DNA of 32,999 nt. Origin: Planctomycetota bacterium. GTDB taxonomy: Bacteria > Planctomycetota > Planctomycetia > Isosphaerales > Isosphaeraceae. The notes beneath the pieces are model-generated. The model worked only from the letters and a program-made list of their open reading frames with translations. It made no database searches and was not told the origin of the DNA. Positions 24,542-32,811 of this stretch are shown piece after piece. The translations under genes and the position numbers were made by a program. The DNA is taken from the NCBI GenBank assembly GCA_021791715.1, contig JAJYWB010000075.1:1-32999 (forward strand), in the 5' to 3' direction. Each line of letters starts with the position of its first letter. The first letter of the stretch is position 1.

Positions 24542-27181
24542 ATGTCCGCTCGCAAAGAGACGCTCATTTTCGCCCTGGTACTCGCGGCGCTCGTCGGAGC
24601 GTTTCTGCACGAATCGCTTTTTCTCGGCAAAATCCTTAGCCCCGCCGACACCCTCCTGGTGAGCAAGGCGTTTCGTGACGTGAAACCCGAAGGATACGAG
24701 CCCCGCAATCGGCTTCTCATCGACGCCTCGCTCCAATTCGAACCGTGGCTCGAATTCAATCGTGAACAAATTCGCAAAGGGAAGCTCCCGCTTTGGAACG
24801 ATCGCGCAGGTTGCGGGGCGCCTCATCTCGCGAACATCCAAACCGCGGTTTTCGATCCGTTTCACCTCGTCGCGTACGCGCTTCCATTTCGAATGATGTA
24901 CGTATTCGGTTGGATCGCCGCGGCGCGGTTATGGATCGCGGGGATGGGGATGTTTCTCCTTTTGAGGTATTGGGGGTTGGGTTCGTGGGGGCGCGGGTTC
25001 GGCGGATTGACGTATCCGTTTTGCGGTTTTCTGGTGTTTTGGCTCGAATTTCCGGTGGCGTGGGCGGCGATCTGGCTCCCCTGGCTGATTCTTATGGGAG
25101 AACGCGCGTTCGATCGAGCCGATTCGAGGTCGATCGCGGGGCTCGCGATCGTCACGGGGTTTACGATCTTCGCGGGGCACATTCAAACCTCGGCGCTTTG
25201 CCTGCTCGCCGCGGGATCGGTCGTCGCGGCGCGGGTTTTCGGGTCGTTTCGTCGCGAACGCGGGAACGCTTCGACCTCCAATCATATCAACGAGTTAAAG
25301 TGGAACGGCGCAGGTACGTTATCGCGTTTATTTGTTTGGATATCGGGAATCGTTTTAGGCGCGGCGGTCGCGGCGGTCGTTGTGACGCCGTTCGGCTTTT
25401 ATTTATCGAGGAGTCCCGTCTGGGCGGATCGCGTCGCGAATCGCGCGTCGTTTTGGGCGATCACGCCTCCCAAGATTCTCGATTCGTTTTGCACCGCGGT
25501 TCCGTATCTCTATGGAAGCAGGCGGCGGGGCGATCCGAACCTGGCTCGACCGCTCGGAGTGCGTAACGTCAACGAGGCCGCGGGGGGATTCGCGGGGCTC
25601 GCTTGTCTCGTCTGGCTCGCCCCCGCGGGTTTCTCGATCGCCGCGCGGCGCCGCGCCGTTCGATCCGACGAAGACCGTGATCAATCAGATAACGATAAAA
25701 AAATAAAATCACGTGAAAATTTCGACCGATTTAATCGGATCGATTCGTTCGATCGGGGTTCGGGCTCGGCTTACGCGGCGCGGCTCGGGCTCTTTTTTTC
25801 GATCTTCGGGTTTATGGCGGCGTTCGACGTTCCGCCGGTTCCGAATTTGATCCGGATCGCTCCGGTGGTGAACGTAATGGATCAACGACGGTTCACATTA
25901 TGGATCGCGTTGGGATTGATCACGGCGGGATCGGTCGGGATCGAAGCGATCGGGCGTTCGGCGGTCGGGTCGCGCGGGCGAAGATTCGGGCTTTTCGCGT
26001 GTTTATTGGGGGCGATTCTGGTTTCGGCGACGCCGTTCGTGAGTCGTCTCGAACCCTTCGTGCTCCGGAGGGCGAAGGGGTATTACGAGCGAATCGCGGC
26101 GATCGAGGAGCGAAAGAGCGATCGAAAAGACGATTTCAAGGATCGAAGCGCGAGCGATCGTTCGATCGATTCCGCAGCCAACGCCGAGCGCCGAACGAGG
26201 ATGACCTTGGTCTTTTTAAGACGATCCCTTATGCTGGAGGGGACGATTTGGTTCGCTCTGGGGTCGATCGCGTGGGCTTCGAAACCCCGGCGCGGCGCCG
26301 ATTCGACGCGAGCTTTATTGCTCGGCGTGAATCTTCTGGAGCTGATCCTCACGGGGTACGCGGCGAATCCGGCGATCGAGCGATCGGAATATCAACCATC
26401 ATGTCGAGTGATGACGTATCTGAAAGAACATGTTGGAGATCGCGGGCGCGTGTTGACGCTCGGCGCCGAGGCGCCGCCGAACACGCTCGCGCGGTACGGT
26501 CTCGCCGACGCTCGGAATTACGATTCGATCGAGCTTTCACGGAGCGTCGACTGGTTCGATTCGCTTTACGAGAACGAACCGGGTCGGCGCGATCGTTCGA
26601 GCCGACGCGAACTCGACTGGCGCGGGGTTTATCGCACGCTCGATCGGCTGCGCGATTCGGGGGTGACCGCGATCGTCGCGGCGACACCTCCGCCGAACGC
26701 AAGCGAATTCACGCATGTGGAAAAGATCGGTTCGGTTTGGATCGCGACGCTCGCCGCCGCGCCTTTGATCGAATTACCCCAAGACGCGAAAGCGATTCAA
26801 ATAACAAGCGAACCGGGACGAATCGACGCCGCTTGGCGCTCGTTCCAGGGAGGAACGGTCGTTGCGCGACACACGTTCGATCGTGGAATGACGTGCGAAC
26901 TCGATGGAATTCGTGTTCCAATCGAGCCGTACCGGGGCGTGTTTATGAGCGTGCGAGTTCCCTCGGGAACGCATCGCCTGGTTTTCCGTTACGAGCCGGT
27001 GGAGGCGCGATTTGGAATCGTCGTTTCAACCGCGGCTTTGGGAGCGATCGGCGCGCTCGGTTTTCGCCGCCGACGGGATCGTGGGGCGAAAAATCTCGTC
27101 GCGCGATCTTGGAACATTCGAATCGGTCGGATTAGAATGGATTCTTCAATCCCATCCGGAGTTTCTTCCGGTCAACCCTAA
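24542..27181 (+). CDS. YfhO-like polytopic membrane protein (probable glycosyltransferase-related)
   Basis: An 879-residue protein with a dozen or so hydrophobic helices. The N-terminal loop has SPADTLLVSKAFRDVKPEGY, then LQFEPWLEFNREQIRKGKLP and WNDRAGCGAPHLANIQTAVF. These resemble the extracytoplasmic first loop of the YfhO/GT-C-like family, in which members attach sugars to lipid-linked or cell-wall polymers. A charged, low-complexity loop (about 375-410, DRDQSDNDKKIKSREN) interrupts the helices. The end forms a soluble beta domain (PYRGVFMSVRVPSGTHRLVF) and a last helix, as in YfhO proteins. GGAG ten bases upstream supports the start. It stops 14 bp before the next gene. The enzymatic role is inferred from family resemblance only. 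Confidence 0.7.
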   Translation: MSARKETLIFALVLAALVGAFLHESLFLGKILSPADTLLVSKAFRDVKPEGYEPRNRLLIDASLQFEPWLEFNREQIRKGKLPLWNDRAGCGAPHLANIQTAVFDPFHLVAYALPFRMMYVFGWIAAARLWIAGMGMFLLLRYWGLGSWGRGFGGLTYPFCGFLVFWLEFPVAWAAIWLPWLILMGERAFDRADSRSIAGLAIVTGFTIFAGHIQTSALCLLAAGSVVAARVFGSFRRERGNASTSNHINELKWNGAGTLSRLFVWISGIVLGAAVAAVVVTPFGFYLSRSPVWADRVANRASFWAITPPKILDSFCTAVPYLYGSRRRGDPNLARPLGVRNVNEAAGGFAGLACLVWLAPAGFSIAARRRAVRSDEDRDQSDNDKKIKSRENFDRFNRIDSFDRGSGSAYAARLGLFFSIFGFMAAFDVPPVPNLIRIAPVVNVMDQRRFTLWIALGLITAGSVGIEAIGRSAVGSRGRRFGLFACLLGAILVSATPFVSRLEPFVLRRAKGYYERIAAIEERKSDRKDDFKDRSASDRSIDSAANAERRTRMTLVFLRRSLMLEGTIWFALGSIAWASKPRRGADSTRALLLGVNLLELILTGYAANPAIERSEYQPSCRVMTYLKEHVGDRGRVLTLGAEAPPNTLARYGLADARNYDSIELSRSVDWFDSLYENEPGRRDRSSRRELDWRGVYRTLDRLRDSGVTAIVAATPPPNASEFTHVEKIGSVWIATLAAAPLIELPQDAKAIQITSEPGRIDAAWRSFQGGTVVARHTFDRGMTCELDGIRVPIEPYRGVFMSVRVPSGTHRLVFRYEPVEARFGIVVSTAALGAIGALGFRRRRDRGAKNLVARSWNIRIGRIRMDSSIPSGVSSGQP

Positions 27182-27195
27182 AGGATGAAACGCTG

Positions 27196-27504
27196 ATGGT
27201 CCACTTCACGTGTGATCAATGTGGAAAAGATCTGACCGCCGGCGGCGAACAACGGTTCGTCGTCAAAATTGAGGCGTACGCAGGCTTTGATCCCACCGAG
27301 ATCACGGACGACGACCTGGACGAGGATCACATGGAAGCCGTGGCTCGATTGCTTCAAAACGACGAGGCGCTCGACCCCGACGACGTCGATTCCCCCATCT
27401 GCCGATCGTTCCGTTTCGACCTTTGTCCGTCGTGCCACGCCGCTTACCTGAAAGATCCGCTCGGCAGGGCGCCCGTTCGACAGTTCGACTTCAGCGAGAA
27501 TTGA
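27196..27504 (+). CDS. Small zinc-ribbon-like acidic protein
   Basis: A 102-residue protein. Two knuckles, FTCDQCGKDL (4-13) and LCPSCHAAYL (74-83), could bind one metal as a split zinc ribbon. The middle is very acidic (EITDDDLDEDHMEA, then ALDPDDVDSP). AAAGGA lies nine bases upstream. The TAA of the preceding YfhO-like gene overlaps this ribosome-binding site, which suggests translational coupling. The function is unknown; similar small zinc-ribbon proteins are common in planctomycetes and could act in regulation or protein binding. Confidence 0.8.
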   Translation: MVHFTCDQCGKDLTAGGEQRFVVKIEAYAGFDPTEITDDDLDEDHMEAVARLLQNDEALDPDDVDSPICRSFRFDLCPSCHAAYLKDPLGRAPVRQFDFSEN

Positions 27505-27539
27505 ATCGCTCGAACCGCCGAGTTCTTCTTAGCGATCGC

Positions 27540-27561
27540 ACGGAGCGATCGCTCGCTCCGT
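27540..27561 (+). terminator. Hairpin after the zinc-ribbon gene
   Basis: A perfect 9-bp stem, ACGGAGCGA-TCGC-TCGCTCCGT, lies 36 bp past the stop codon. No T-run follows, so it is a weaker candidate than the one at 6767. Beyond it, 27562-27783 shows no gene or clear structure. Confidence 0.5.
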
Positions 27562-27783
27562 CGGAATCGGACATCTAAATATCAACTCAAATACGCGTGA
27601 GTGGACGACGCTTCGTCGAGCGTGACGATCGTCGTCCCCGTTCTTTTCGACCCGCGACACAAAAGACCGACCGAGCGGGCCGAAACTTTGACGAAACAAG
27701 CGGGGTTTCGAATTCGATAGCGATTCGAAATCCGCCGAACCTTCAGAAGTGCGGCGGACTCGCTTCACGCTTTTATCTTTGAC

Positions 27784-27891
27784 GAAGTTGATTCAAGCGG
27801 CGTCGTCGATTCAGACGACGACTTCGAATCAAACGGCGACGTCGATTCAAACGACGACGTCGATTCAAATGACGTTATCAATTCAAATCTG
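27784..27891. repeat. 18-bp tandem repeat, six units
   Basis: Six consecutive 18-bp units begin at 27784, 27802, 27820, 27838, 27856 and 27874. The clearest is GACGTCGATTCAAACGAC. The outer units are more diverged. In the plus frame it would read D-V-D-S-N-D, but no start codon or ribosome-binding site supports translation. It lies 37 bp downstream of the kinase stop on the minus strand. Confidence 0.85.
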
Positions 27892-27927
27892 GTGAGAATC
27901 GCTTTAGGAACGATCAATTCCTGTCGA

Positions 27928-29583
27928 TCAACGCGAGACGAGCATCACGACGTTGGAGACGATGGAAAGGCCGAGCAACACCGCGAGAGCCGCGATGATG
28001 TTGTTGCGGCTATTCACGTATCCCGCCATCTCCTCCATTTCCGATCCGCTGACCGATCCGCCCGTTTCGGCGTAATCGGTCGCCTCGCCTTCGGAAAGAC
28101 TCGTTAGCGAATCGAGCTTCTGCGCCGCGATGATCGGCGGTTCGCCGTTCAACAGGCGATTGAGGTCGATGATCAGATCGTCGGGGTCGCGATAGCGATT
28201 CTCACGATTTCGCGCCATCATCGTTTCGATCACCTCGCCCGATCCGCTCGATAGCCGCGTGTTGATATGATCGGGCGGAGTGGCCTGGAGGTTTTTATCG
28301 ATGTGTTTCTGCATAACCTCGGTGGGCGTTTCTCCCGAGAAGGGAACCTTGCCCGTCACCATGTGGTAAAAACTGGCGCCAAGGCTGTAGATGTCGCTCC
28401 GGATATCGACGTCGACCTGGCCGCGGACCTGTTCGGGGCTGATGTAATAAGGCGTTCCGATCGCCATGCCGGCCTCGGCCATCGCCCACTTCTCGTCGGC
28501 GGTTAGCCTTGCCAGGCCGAGATCGGCGAGCTTCACCCCCCCCTCTTTGGTAACAATGATGTTCTCGGGTTTGATGTCGCGGTGAATCAGCCCGCGTTGA
28601 TGCGCGTGCTTGAGCGCCTCGGCGACCGCGAGGACGATCCGCGTCGCCTCTTTCTCGTCGTAAATCAACCCCGCGTCGAGTTCGTCTTTGATCGTCTTCC
28701 CCTCGACGAACTCCATCACAAAATAATGATGACCGTCGACTTCCCCCGCGTCGATCGCGTTGACGATATTATTATGCGAAAGCTTGGCGGCGATCTTGGC
28801 CTCGCGCTCAAATCGTTTGATGAATTCTTTGTTCGATGCGAGCGCGTCGAGCAGAACCTTCACCGCGACGATCCGATCGACGCTCGTTTGTCGAGCCTTA
28901 TAAACCATCCCCATCGACCCCTTCCCCAGGCGGTCGATGATTTCATATCCAGGAATCTCAAATTTCTTTTGCGATTCGCCCGCCTCGCGATACAGCCGAA
29001 GAGCCTGGCTGTTGGTGAGAACCTTCGAATCGACCATCATCTGCAGCAGCGCCTTGGCGTCGTCTTCGCCGATCTTTTTGTTGATCCGAATCCGACACGA
29101 TTCGATCTCCTCGGCGGTCGCGAGTCCGCGACGGAGGATCGTTCGTTCCAGGCTCGATTCGTTGAGCGACGAGAGACCGCGCAAGTCGCCCGGCTTCGAA
29201 CCGGCTCGGCCCGCGCCCCCGGAAGCCCCGGGTTGCGCCTGAGAAGGCTTCGCCTGACCGTCGCCTTTGGCCGCCGCGGCAGCGGCCTTGCTGATCGGCG
29301 GTTTGGCGCCGTCTTTCGAAGGTTGAGCTTTACCCGCTTGCGTCGCCGCGTCTCCTCCAGAGCGAGGAGGATGAGCCGCGACGCCTTCGGTTTTCGCCGC
29401 GTTTCCACTCGCCTGAGCCGCGCCGCGGGGCGGAGCGCTCGTCGACGTCGATCCCGTCGTCGGTTGCTTCACTTCCACAGACTTCCCCTCCGATGTCTTG
29501 GGGTCGCTCGACGCTTGATCGATCGGCCTCGCCGTCGTCGGTCGATCCGCCGGCGGATTCGATTTATCGGGCGTTGTCGCCAT
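27928..29583 (-). CDS. Membrane-anchored Ser/Thr protein kinase
   Basis: A 551-residue Hanks-type kinase. Residues 1-135 are Pro/Ala/Ser/Gly-rich and low-complexity. A short helical module follows (SLNESSLERTILRRGLATAE, about 138-157). The kinase domain covers about 213-470: glycine loop LGKGSMGMVY (219-228), VAVK with K242, HRDIKPEN (334-341), DLG (354-356, in place of DFG, as often in bacteria), and GTPYYISPEQ. A single C-terminal helix, IIAALAVLLGLSIVSNVVML (about 528-547), anchors it with the kinase domain in the cytoplasm. I chose the ATG at 29583 since GGGGAG lies about 10 bases upstream; in-frame starts at 29589 or 29673 are possible. FHA proteins such as 3292-4974 are typical readers of such kinases. 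Confidence 0.92.
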   Translation of the reverse strand: MATTPDKSNPPADRPTTARPIDQASSDPKTSEGKSVEVKQPTTGSTSTSAPPRGAAQASGNAAKTEGVAAHPPRSGGDAATQAGKAQPSKDGAKPPISKAAAAAAKGDGQAKPSQAQPGASGGAGRAGSKPGDLRGLSSLNESSLERTILRRGLATAEEIESCRIRINKKIGEDDAKALLQMMVDSKVLTNSQALRLYREAGESQKKFEIPGYEIIDRLGKGSMGMVYKARQTSVDRIVAVKVLLDALASNKEFIKRFEREAKIAAKLSHNNIVNAIDAGEVDGHHYFVMEFVEGKTIKDELDAGLIYDEKEATRIVLAVAEALKHAHQRGLIHRDIKPENIIVTKEGGVKLADLGLARLTADEKWAMAEAGMAIGTPYYISPEQVRGQVDVDIRSDIYSLGASFYHMVTGKVPFSGETPTEVMQKHIDKNLQATPPDHINTRLSSGSGEVIETMMARNRENRYRDPDDLIIDLNRLLNGEPPIIAAQKLDSLTSLSEGEATDYAETGGSVSGSEMEEMAGYVNSRNNIIAALAVLLGLSIVSNVVMLVSR

Positions 29584-30218
29584 TAACATACCGCTCCCCG
29601 CGATTCGCGGGCCGAGTTCAATCGATTTTGTTTCTATACGGTGAAGAGCCGCGGAAAGGACGCGCCGAATCAACCTTGGCCGCGATCCCTACAATTCGAT
29701 GCAAGCCGTGAAGACTCGCCGCGATTCACTTTCCTGCCAGTATGAACCGCTTGAAGTAATTGTCAATCACCTTGCGTCCGGCTTTCAACTCCAGCCGCGT
29801 TCAACCCGATCGGCTCGGCGTGCGAAACGAATCGATTCTCGCGATCGATCACTCGCGGGCCGCACGTTTGAAGGCTGCGGAGCGAAGAATTTCGTTCCAA
29901 GCGTTTTTCGAGCCGATCGAAGCATCAATCTTGTGATCATTCGTGTTGGTTTGAATTTCGAATGGTACGTCAATCGAAATCGATACCGTGTCGCCCGGCG
30001 CGGAGCGAAACTCCTTGCGAGGGGGACGTTTCGGCAAGGCCGTCGGAACCGTGACACGCCTTGCCGAGAACGTCGCCGCTCGCTTGATCAAACAATCGGG
30101 ATGTCAAAGAGCGTCCCGGCTCGATCTCACGGTCGCCCGGGCTCTCGCGTTGCGCCGATTCGACCCGCGTGATCGGCCGTTATCGGAATGTGATGAAAAT
30201 TATCGGTTTACGATTCGA
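29584..30218. other. Intergenic stretch, no confident gene
   Basis: Between the kinase and the repeat-rich gene I find no supported gene. Two overlapping frames on opposite strands stay open (plus about 29699-30172, minus about 29849-30091), but neither has a ribosome-binding site or a recognisable motif. The minus frame has a somewhat protein-like segment, PGDTVSISIDVPFEIQTNT, and could be a remnant. Confidence 0.4.
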
Positions 30219-31793
30219 TTATTCCCTCTGATGAACGTGTGATTCGAGCGAGATCGGATCGGACCGACCGCCGACGGTCGTTACGGCCGAAAAATTGGCG
30301 TTCGCCTCATCTTCGGGAGTCGACGCTGTTTGGGAGGGCGAACACGTCCGGGTGGGCGATCTCAAACGAGAGGGCGAACCGATCTGGGAGGGCGAACCGA
30401 AATGGGAGGGCGAACCTCCTGGTGAGCCATTTTCGAAAATGTTCGATTGTTGCGAAATCGAACTCACCTGCGAGGGCGTCCCGATCTGCGAGGGCGAACC
30501 GATCTGGGAGGGCGAACCGATCTGGGAGGGCGAACCGATCTGGGAGGGCGAACCGATCTGGGAGGGCGAACCTCCTGGTGAGCCATTTTCGTAAATGTTC
30601 GATTGTTGTGAAATTGAACTCGCCTGCGAGGGCGAACCGATCTGGGAGGGCGAACCTCCTGGTGAGCCGCTTCCGTATATGTTTGACTGTTCCGAATGCG
30701 AACCCGTTTGCGAGGGCGAACCGATCTGGGAGGGCGAACCTCCTGGTGAGCCATTTTCGTAAATGTTCGATTGTTGCGAAATCGAACTCGCCTGCGAGGG
30801 CGAACGTGATGAGCCGTTTCTCAATGCATTGGAATTTTGCTCGATCAAACCCGAAACGGGACGACGAACATCCTCGTGCAACGGATTCCCTTTGTTATAA
30901 GAATCGGGAGGGATACACGCCGTGACGATCCGAGGATCGTCGGTTTCTTGATCGGCGTCGATAAGCCGGCTCACCGGGAGGTTCGCCCTCCCATTAAGAT
31001 CCTTCGATACCGGCATGTCTTTCACGGATCGGCGAGGCGCCGATCGAGCCGATGATTGAGGATTCGAATTTGGAAAATCGGGCTCACACGACGGTTCGCC
31101 CTCCCGGAAGATCGCCCGGCTCGAAGGGTTTTCTCCGAATTCATCAACCGGGCGCAATCCTTGCCTTCGATCTTTCTGCAACCGACGCAACTCGGTCATC
31201 GTCCGCGCCAGGCATCGATCGAGATGCGACTCGTATTTGATGATCGTCTGAACCGTCGGTTGATCGGGCAATAACCGACGCTCCCTCACGCGTTTCGCAG
31301 CGTCGCGAACCCTGTCGAGCCCCTCCTTAAGCTCGGGAAGCTTCGCCGCCTGCGCTCCCATTTTCATGTATGCATCAAGATAATCGCGGAGCGGCTTGCG
31401 AACTTTCTCAACCGTCGCCGCCTCGGAGCGGTCGCGAGGGATATCCTTGTTGTCGAGCGCTACGATGAACTCGGCGAAAACTTCATTGTGATCGAATTGT
31501 GTCGCGACGACCTCGAACCGAATCACGCGATCGAGCCGCCACAAATACATCGCGGCGCGCTCGGCGTGAAGCGTTTCGAGCTTACCGACGGGATTCAAAC
31601 CTTGAACGACGGTATCGCGGTGCGCGATCCATTCTTCGAGCGTTTCAAACCCTGCGATCACGGGATCGGTCGAGAAAAGGGGGTGTTCGCGAGGTTTTTG
31701 AGCAGCGAGCGACCTCGAATCTCGATCTTTGAGATCGTCCGCGGGAGAGTTGGTGAGCGCATTATTGAAACGGACGGATTGTGCGGTTTTCAT
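30219..31793 (-). CDS. Protein of unknown function whose C-terminal half is built from the cap/module repeat
   Basis: A 524-residue protein. CAGGAAAG about 11 bases upstream supports the start. Residues 40-215 are helical and resemble a widespread uncharacterised bacterial family, with ETLEEWIAHRDTVVQGLNPVGKLE, ERAAMYLWRLDRVIRFE and IIKYESHLDRCLARTMTELR then RLQKDRRQG (each shortened here from one continuous region). From 230 onward the sequence is repeat-derived. REGEPSCEP (230-238) and NGRANLPVSR (267-276) are two frames of one repeat orientation. Residues 327-490 are GSPSQI-type hexapeptides in the other orientation, punctuated four times by SNIYEN-GSPG. The last 30 residues (EDEANANFSAV onward) are unrelated. 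No catalytic motif is seen. Ser/Gly/Pro-rich tails suggest an unstructured surface or linker region. Confidence 0.75.
   Translation of the reverse strand: MKTAQSVRFNNALTNSPADDLKDRDSRSLAAQKPREHPLFSTDPVIAGFETLEEWIAHRDTVVQGLNPVGKLETLHAERAAMYLWRLDRVIRFEVVATQFDHNEVFAEFIVALDNKDIPRDRSEAATVEKVRKPLRDYLDAYMKMGAQAAKLPELKEGLDRVRDAAKRVRERRLLPDQPTVQTIIKYESHLDRCLARTMTELRRLQKDRRQGLRPVDEFGENPSSRAIFREGEPSCEPDFPNSNPQSSARSAPRRSVKDMPVSKDLNGRANLPVSRLIDADQETDDPRIVTACIPPDSYNKGNPLHEDVRRPVSGLIEQNSNALRNGSSRSPSQASSISQQSNIYENGSPGGSPSQIGSPSQTGSHSEQSNIYGSGSPGGSPSQIGSPSQASSISQQSNIYENGSPGGSPSQIGSPSQIGSPSQIGSPSQIGSPSQIGTPSQVSSISQQSNIFENGSPGGSPSHFGSPSQIGSPSRLRSPTRTCSPSQTASTPEDEANANFSAVTTVGGRSDPISLESHVHQRE
30325..30815 (-). repeat. 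In-frame coding array of the 18-bp module repeat
   Basis: Read on the minus strand, 18-bp modules such as GGTTCGCCCTCCCAGATC encode GSPSQI. Four copies of a 12-bp cap, GGCTCACCAGGA (GSPG), each preceded by an 18-bp AT-rich module (SNIYEN, SNIYGS or SNIFEN), divide them into runs of about 2, 2, 5 and 3 or more. One run of five identical GSPSQI modules lies at about 30482-30580. Two additional copies in the opposite orientation lie at 30968-30993 and 31081-31105 in the same gene. Confidence 0.9.
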
Positions 31794-32072
31794 GATGTTT
31801 CGGCTTTCCTGTATATAGTGAAAGTGTTGGTCGAGTTTGTTGGTAAAACGGTTCAGTTTTGATGCGTTAAGACAATTTGAGGTTGTTTTAGCGCGTTCAG
31901 ACGAATTCGATTCGATCGATTCAGGTCGAATCGGCCGGCCGACGTTTTCAATACATCGAATCTACGATATCCGGGAGCCGCCGTCAATAGCGTGTCGTAA
32001 AATTTGCGAGAACGAACGAACTTGGTGGAGATGTTGGATTATCTCGGGATTTGCGTCGGGAATTCCGAACAT
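31794..32072. other. Intergenic, upstream of the repeat-rich gene
   Basis: This region must hold the promoter of the minus-strand 30219-31793 gene. It is AT-richer near 31800-31870. I see no gene, and no promoter that I can call with confidence. Confidence 0.4.
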
Positions 32073-32118
32073 TCACTTCTCCCTTTGGGAGAAGTCGTCG
32101 CGGAGCGACGGATGAGGG
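32073..32118 (+). repeat. REP-like double hairpin, copy 1
   Basis: The hairpin CTTCTCCC-TTT-GGGAGAAG is followed by CGTCGC-GGA-GCGACG and GATGAGGG. The 46-bp element is identical to 32841-32886 except for one base. Confidence 0.85.
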
Positions 32119-32164
32119 CAATATTTAGAGGCTATTCGAAAAGAAAACCGCATATTCGGCGGGA

Positions 32165-32215
32165 TCTGAGGGCGAATCAATCCGAGAGGGCGAACCTCAT
32201 GGTGAGCCATGTCCA
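32165..32215 (+). repeat. Isolated copy of the cap/module repeat (opposite orientation)
   Basis: The plus strand carries GAGAGGGCGAACC, then TCATGGTGAGCC, the same orientation as the left array and opposite to the nearby right arrays. It is a single, slightly diverged copy. Confidence 0.7.
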
Positions 32216-32290
32216 GGTATATTTTATTTTTACAATAAAAATACTATTCATAATACATCGATTCCAGATTGGGATTATCCATTTCAAATA

Positions 32291-32698
32291 AAAACATGCC
32301 GGCTCACCAGGAGGTTCGCCCTCCCAAACGGGTTCGACATCACAGACGGGTTCGACCAACCGAACGGGTTCGACATCCCGGAGGATTATAATATCTCAAA
32401 TAAAAATATGACGGCTCACCAGGAGGTTCGCCCTCCCAAACGGTTTCGACCAACCGAACGGTTTCGACCAACCGAACGGTTTCGACCAACCGAACGGTTT
32501 CGACCAACCGAACGGTTTCGACCAACCGAACGGTTTCGACCTCCCAAACGGGTTCGACCTCCCAAACGGGTTCGACCTCCCAAACGGGTTCGACATCCCA
32601 AACGGGTTCGACCAACCGAACGGGTTCGACATCCCGGAGGATTATAATATCTCAAATAAAAACATGCCGGCTCACCAGGAGGTTCGCCCTCCCAACAA
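32291..32698 (-). repeat. Right tandem arrays: 22-bp cap + 18-bp modules (5, 13 and 1+ copies)
   Basis: Caps start at 32291, 32403 and 32659, each 22 bp and containing GGCTCACCAGGA. The first is followed by five 18-bp modules and the second by thirteen. The third is followed by one, after which similarity is lost. Module types are GGTTCGCCCTCCCAAACG, GTTTCGACCAACCGAACG (five in a row from 32443), GGTTCGACCTCCCAAACG, GGTTCGACATCCCGGAGG and the AT-rich last module ATTATAATATCTCAAATA. Both complete arrays begin and end with the same module types and differ only in the inner copies. The open reading frames over it are repeat artefacts. Confidence 0.93.
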
Positions 32699-32811
32699 GA
32701 ATACACAAACATATCGATACTAAGCATGTGGTATATCAACATGTAAAACGGCGTCAAAATCGGTAAAATCGAGCCGACGGCGTTTCGTTCGCCGTTCCGG
32801 ATCACCTCTCA

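Noticed and set aside
25900..27135. 411-codon plus-strand frame inside the YfhO-like gene
   Set aside because: It overlaps in another frame a gene with clear membrane helices and family motifs; its product is Arg-rich and featureless.
29699..30172. 157-codon plus-strand frame between the kinase and the repeat-rich gene
   Set aside because: No ribosome-binding site, no motif, and an equally open frame on the other strand.
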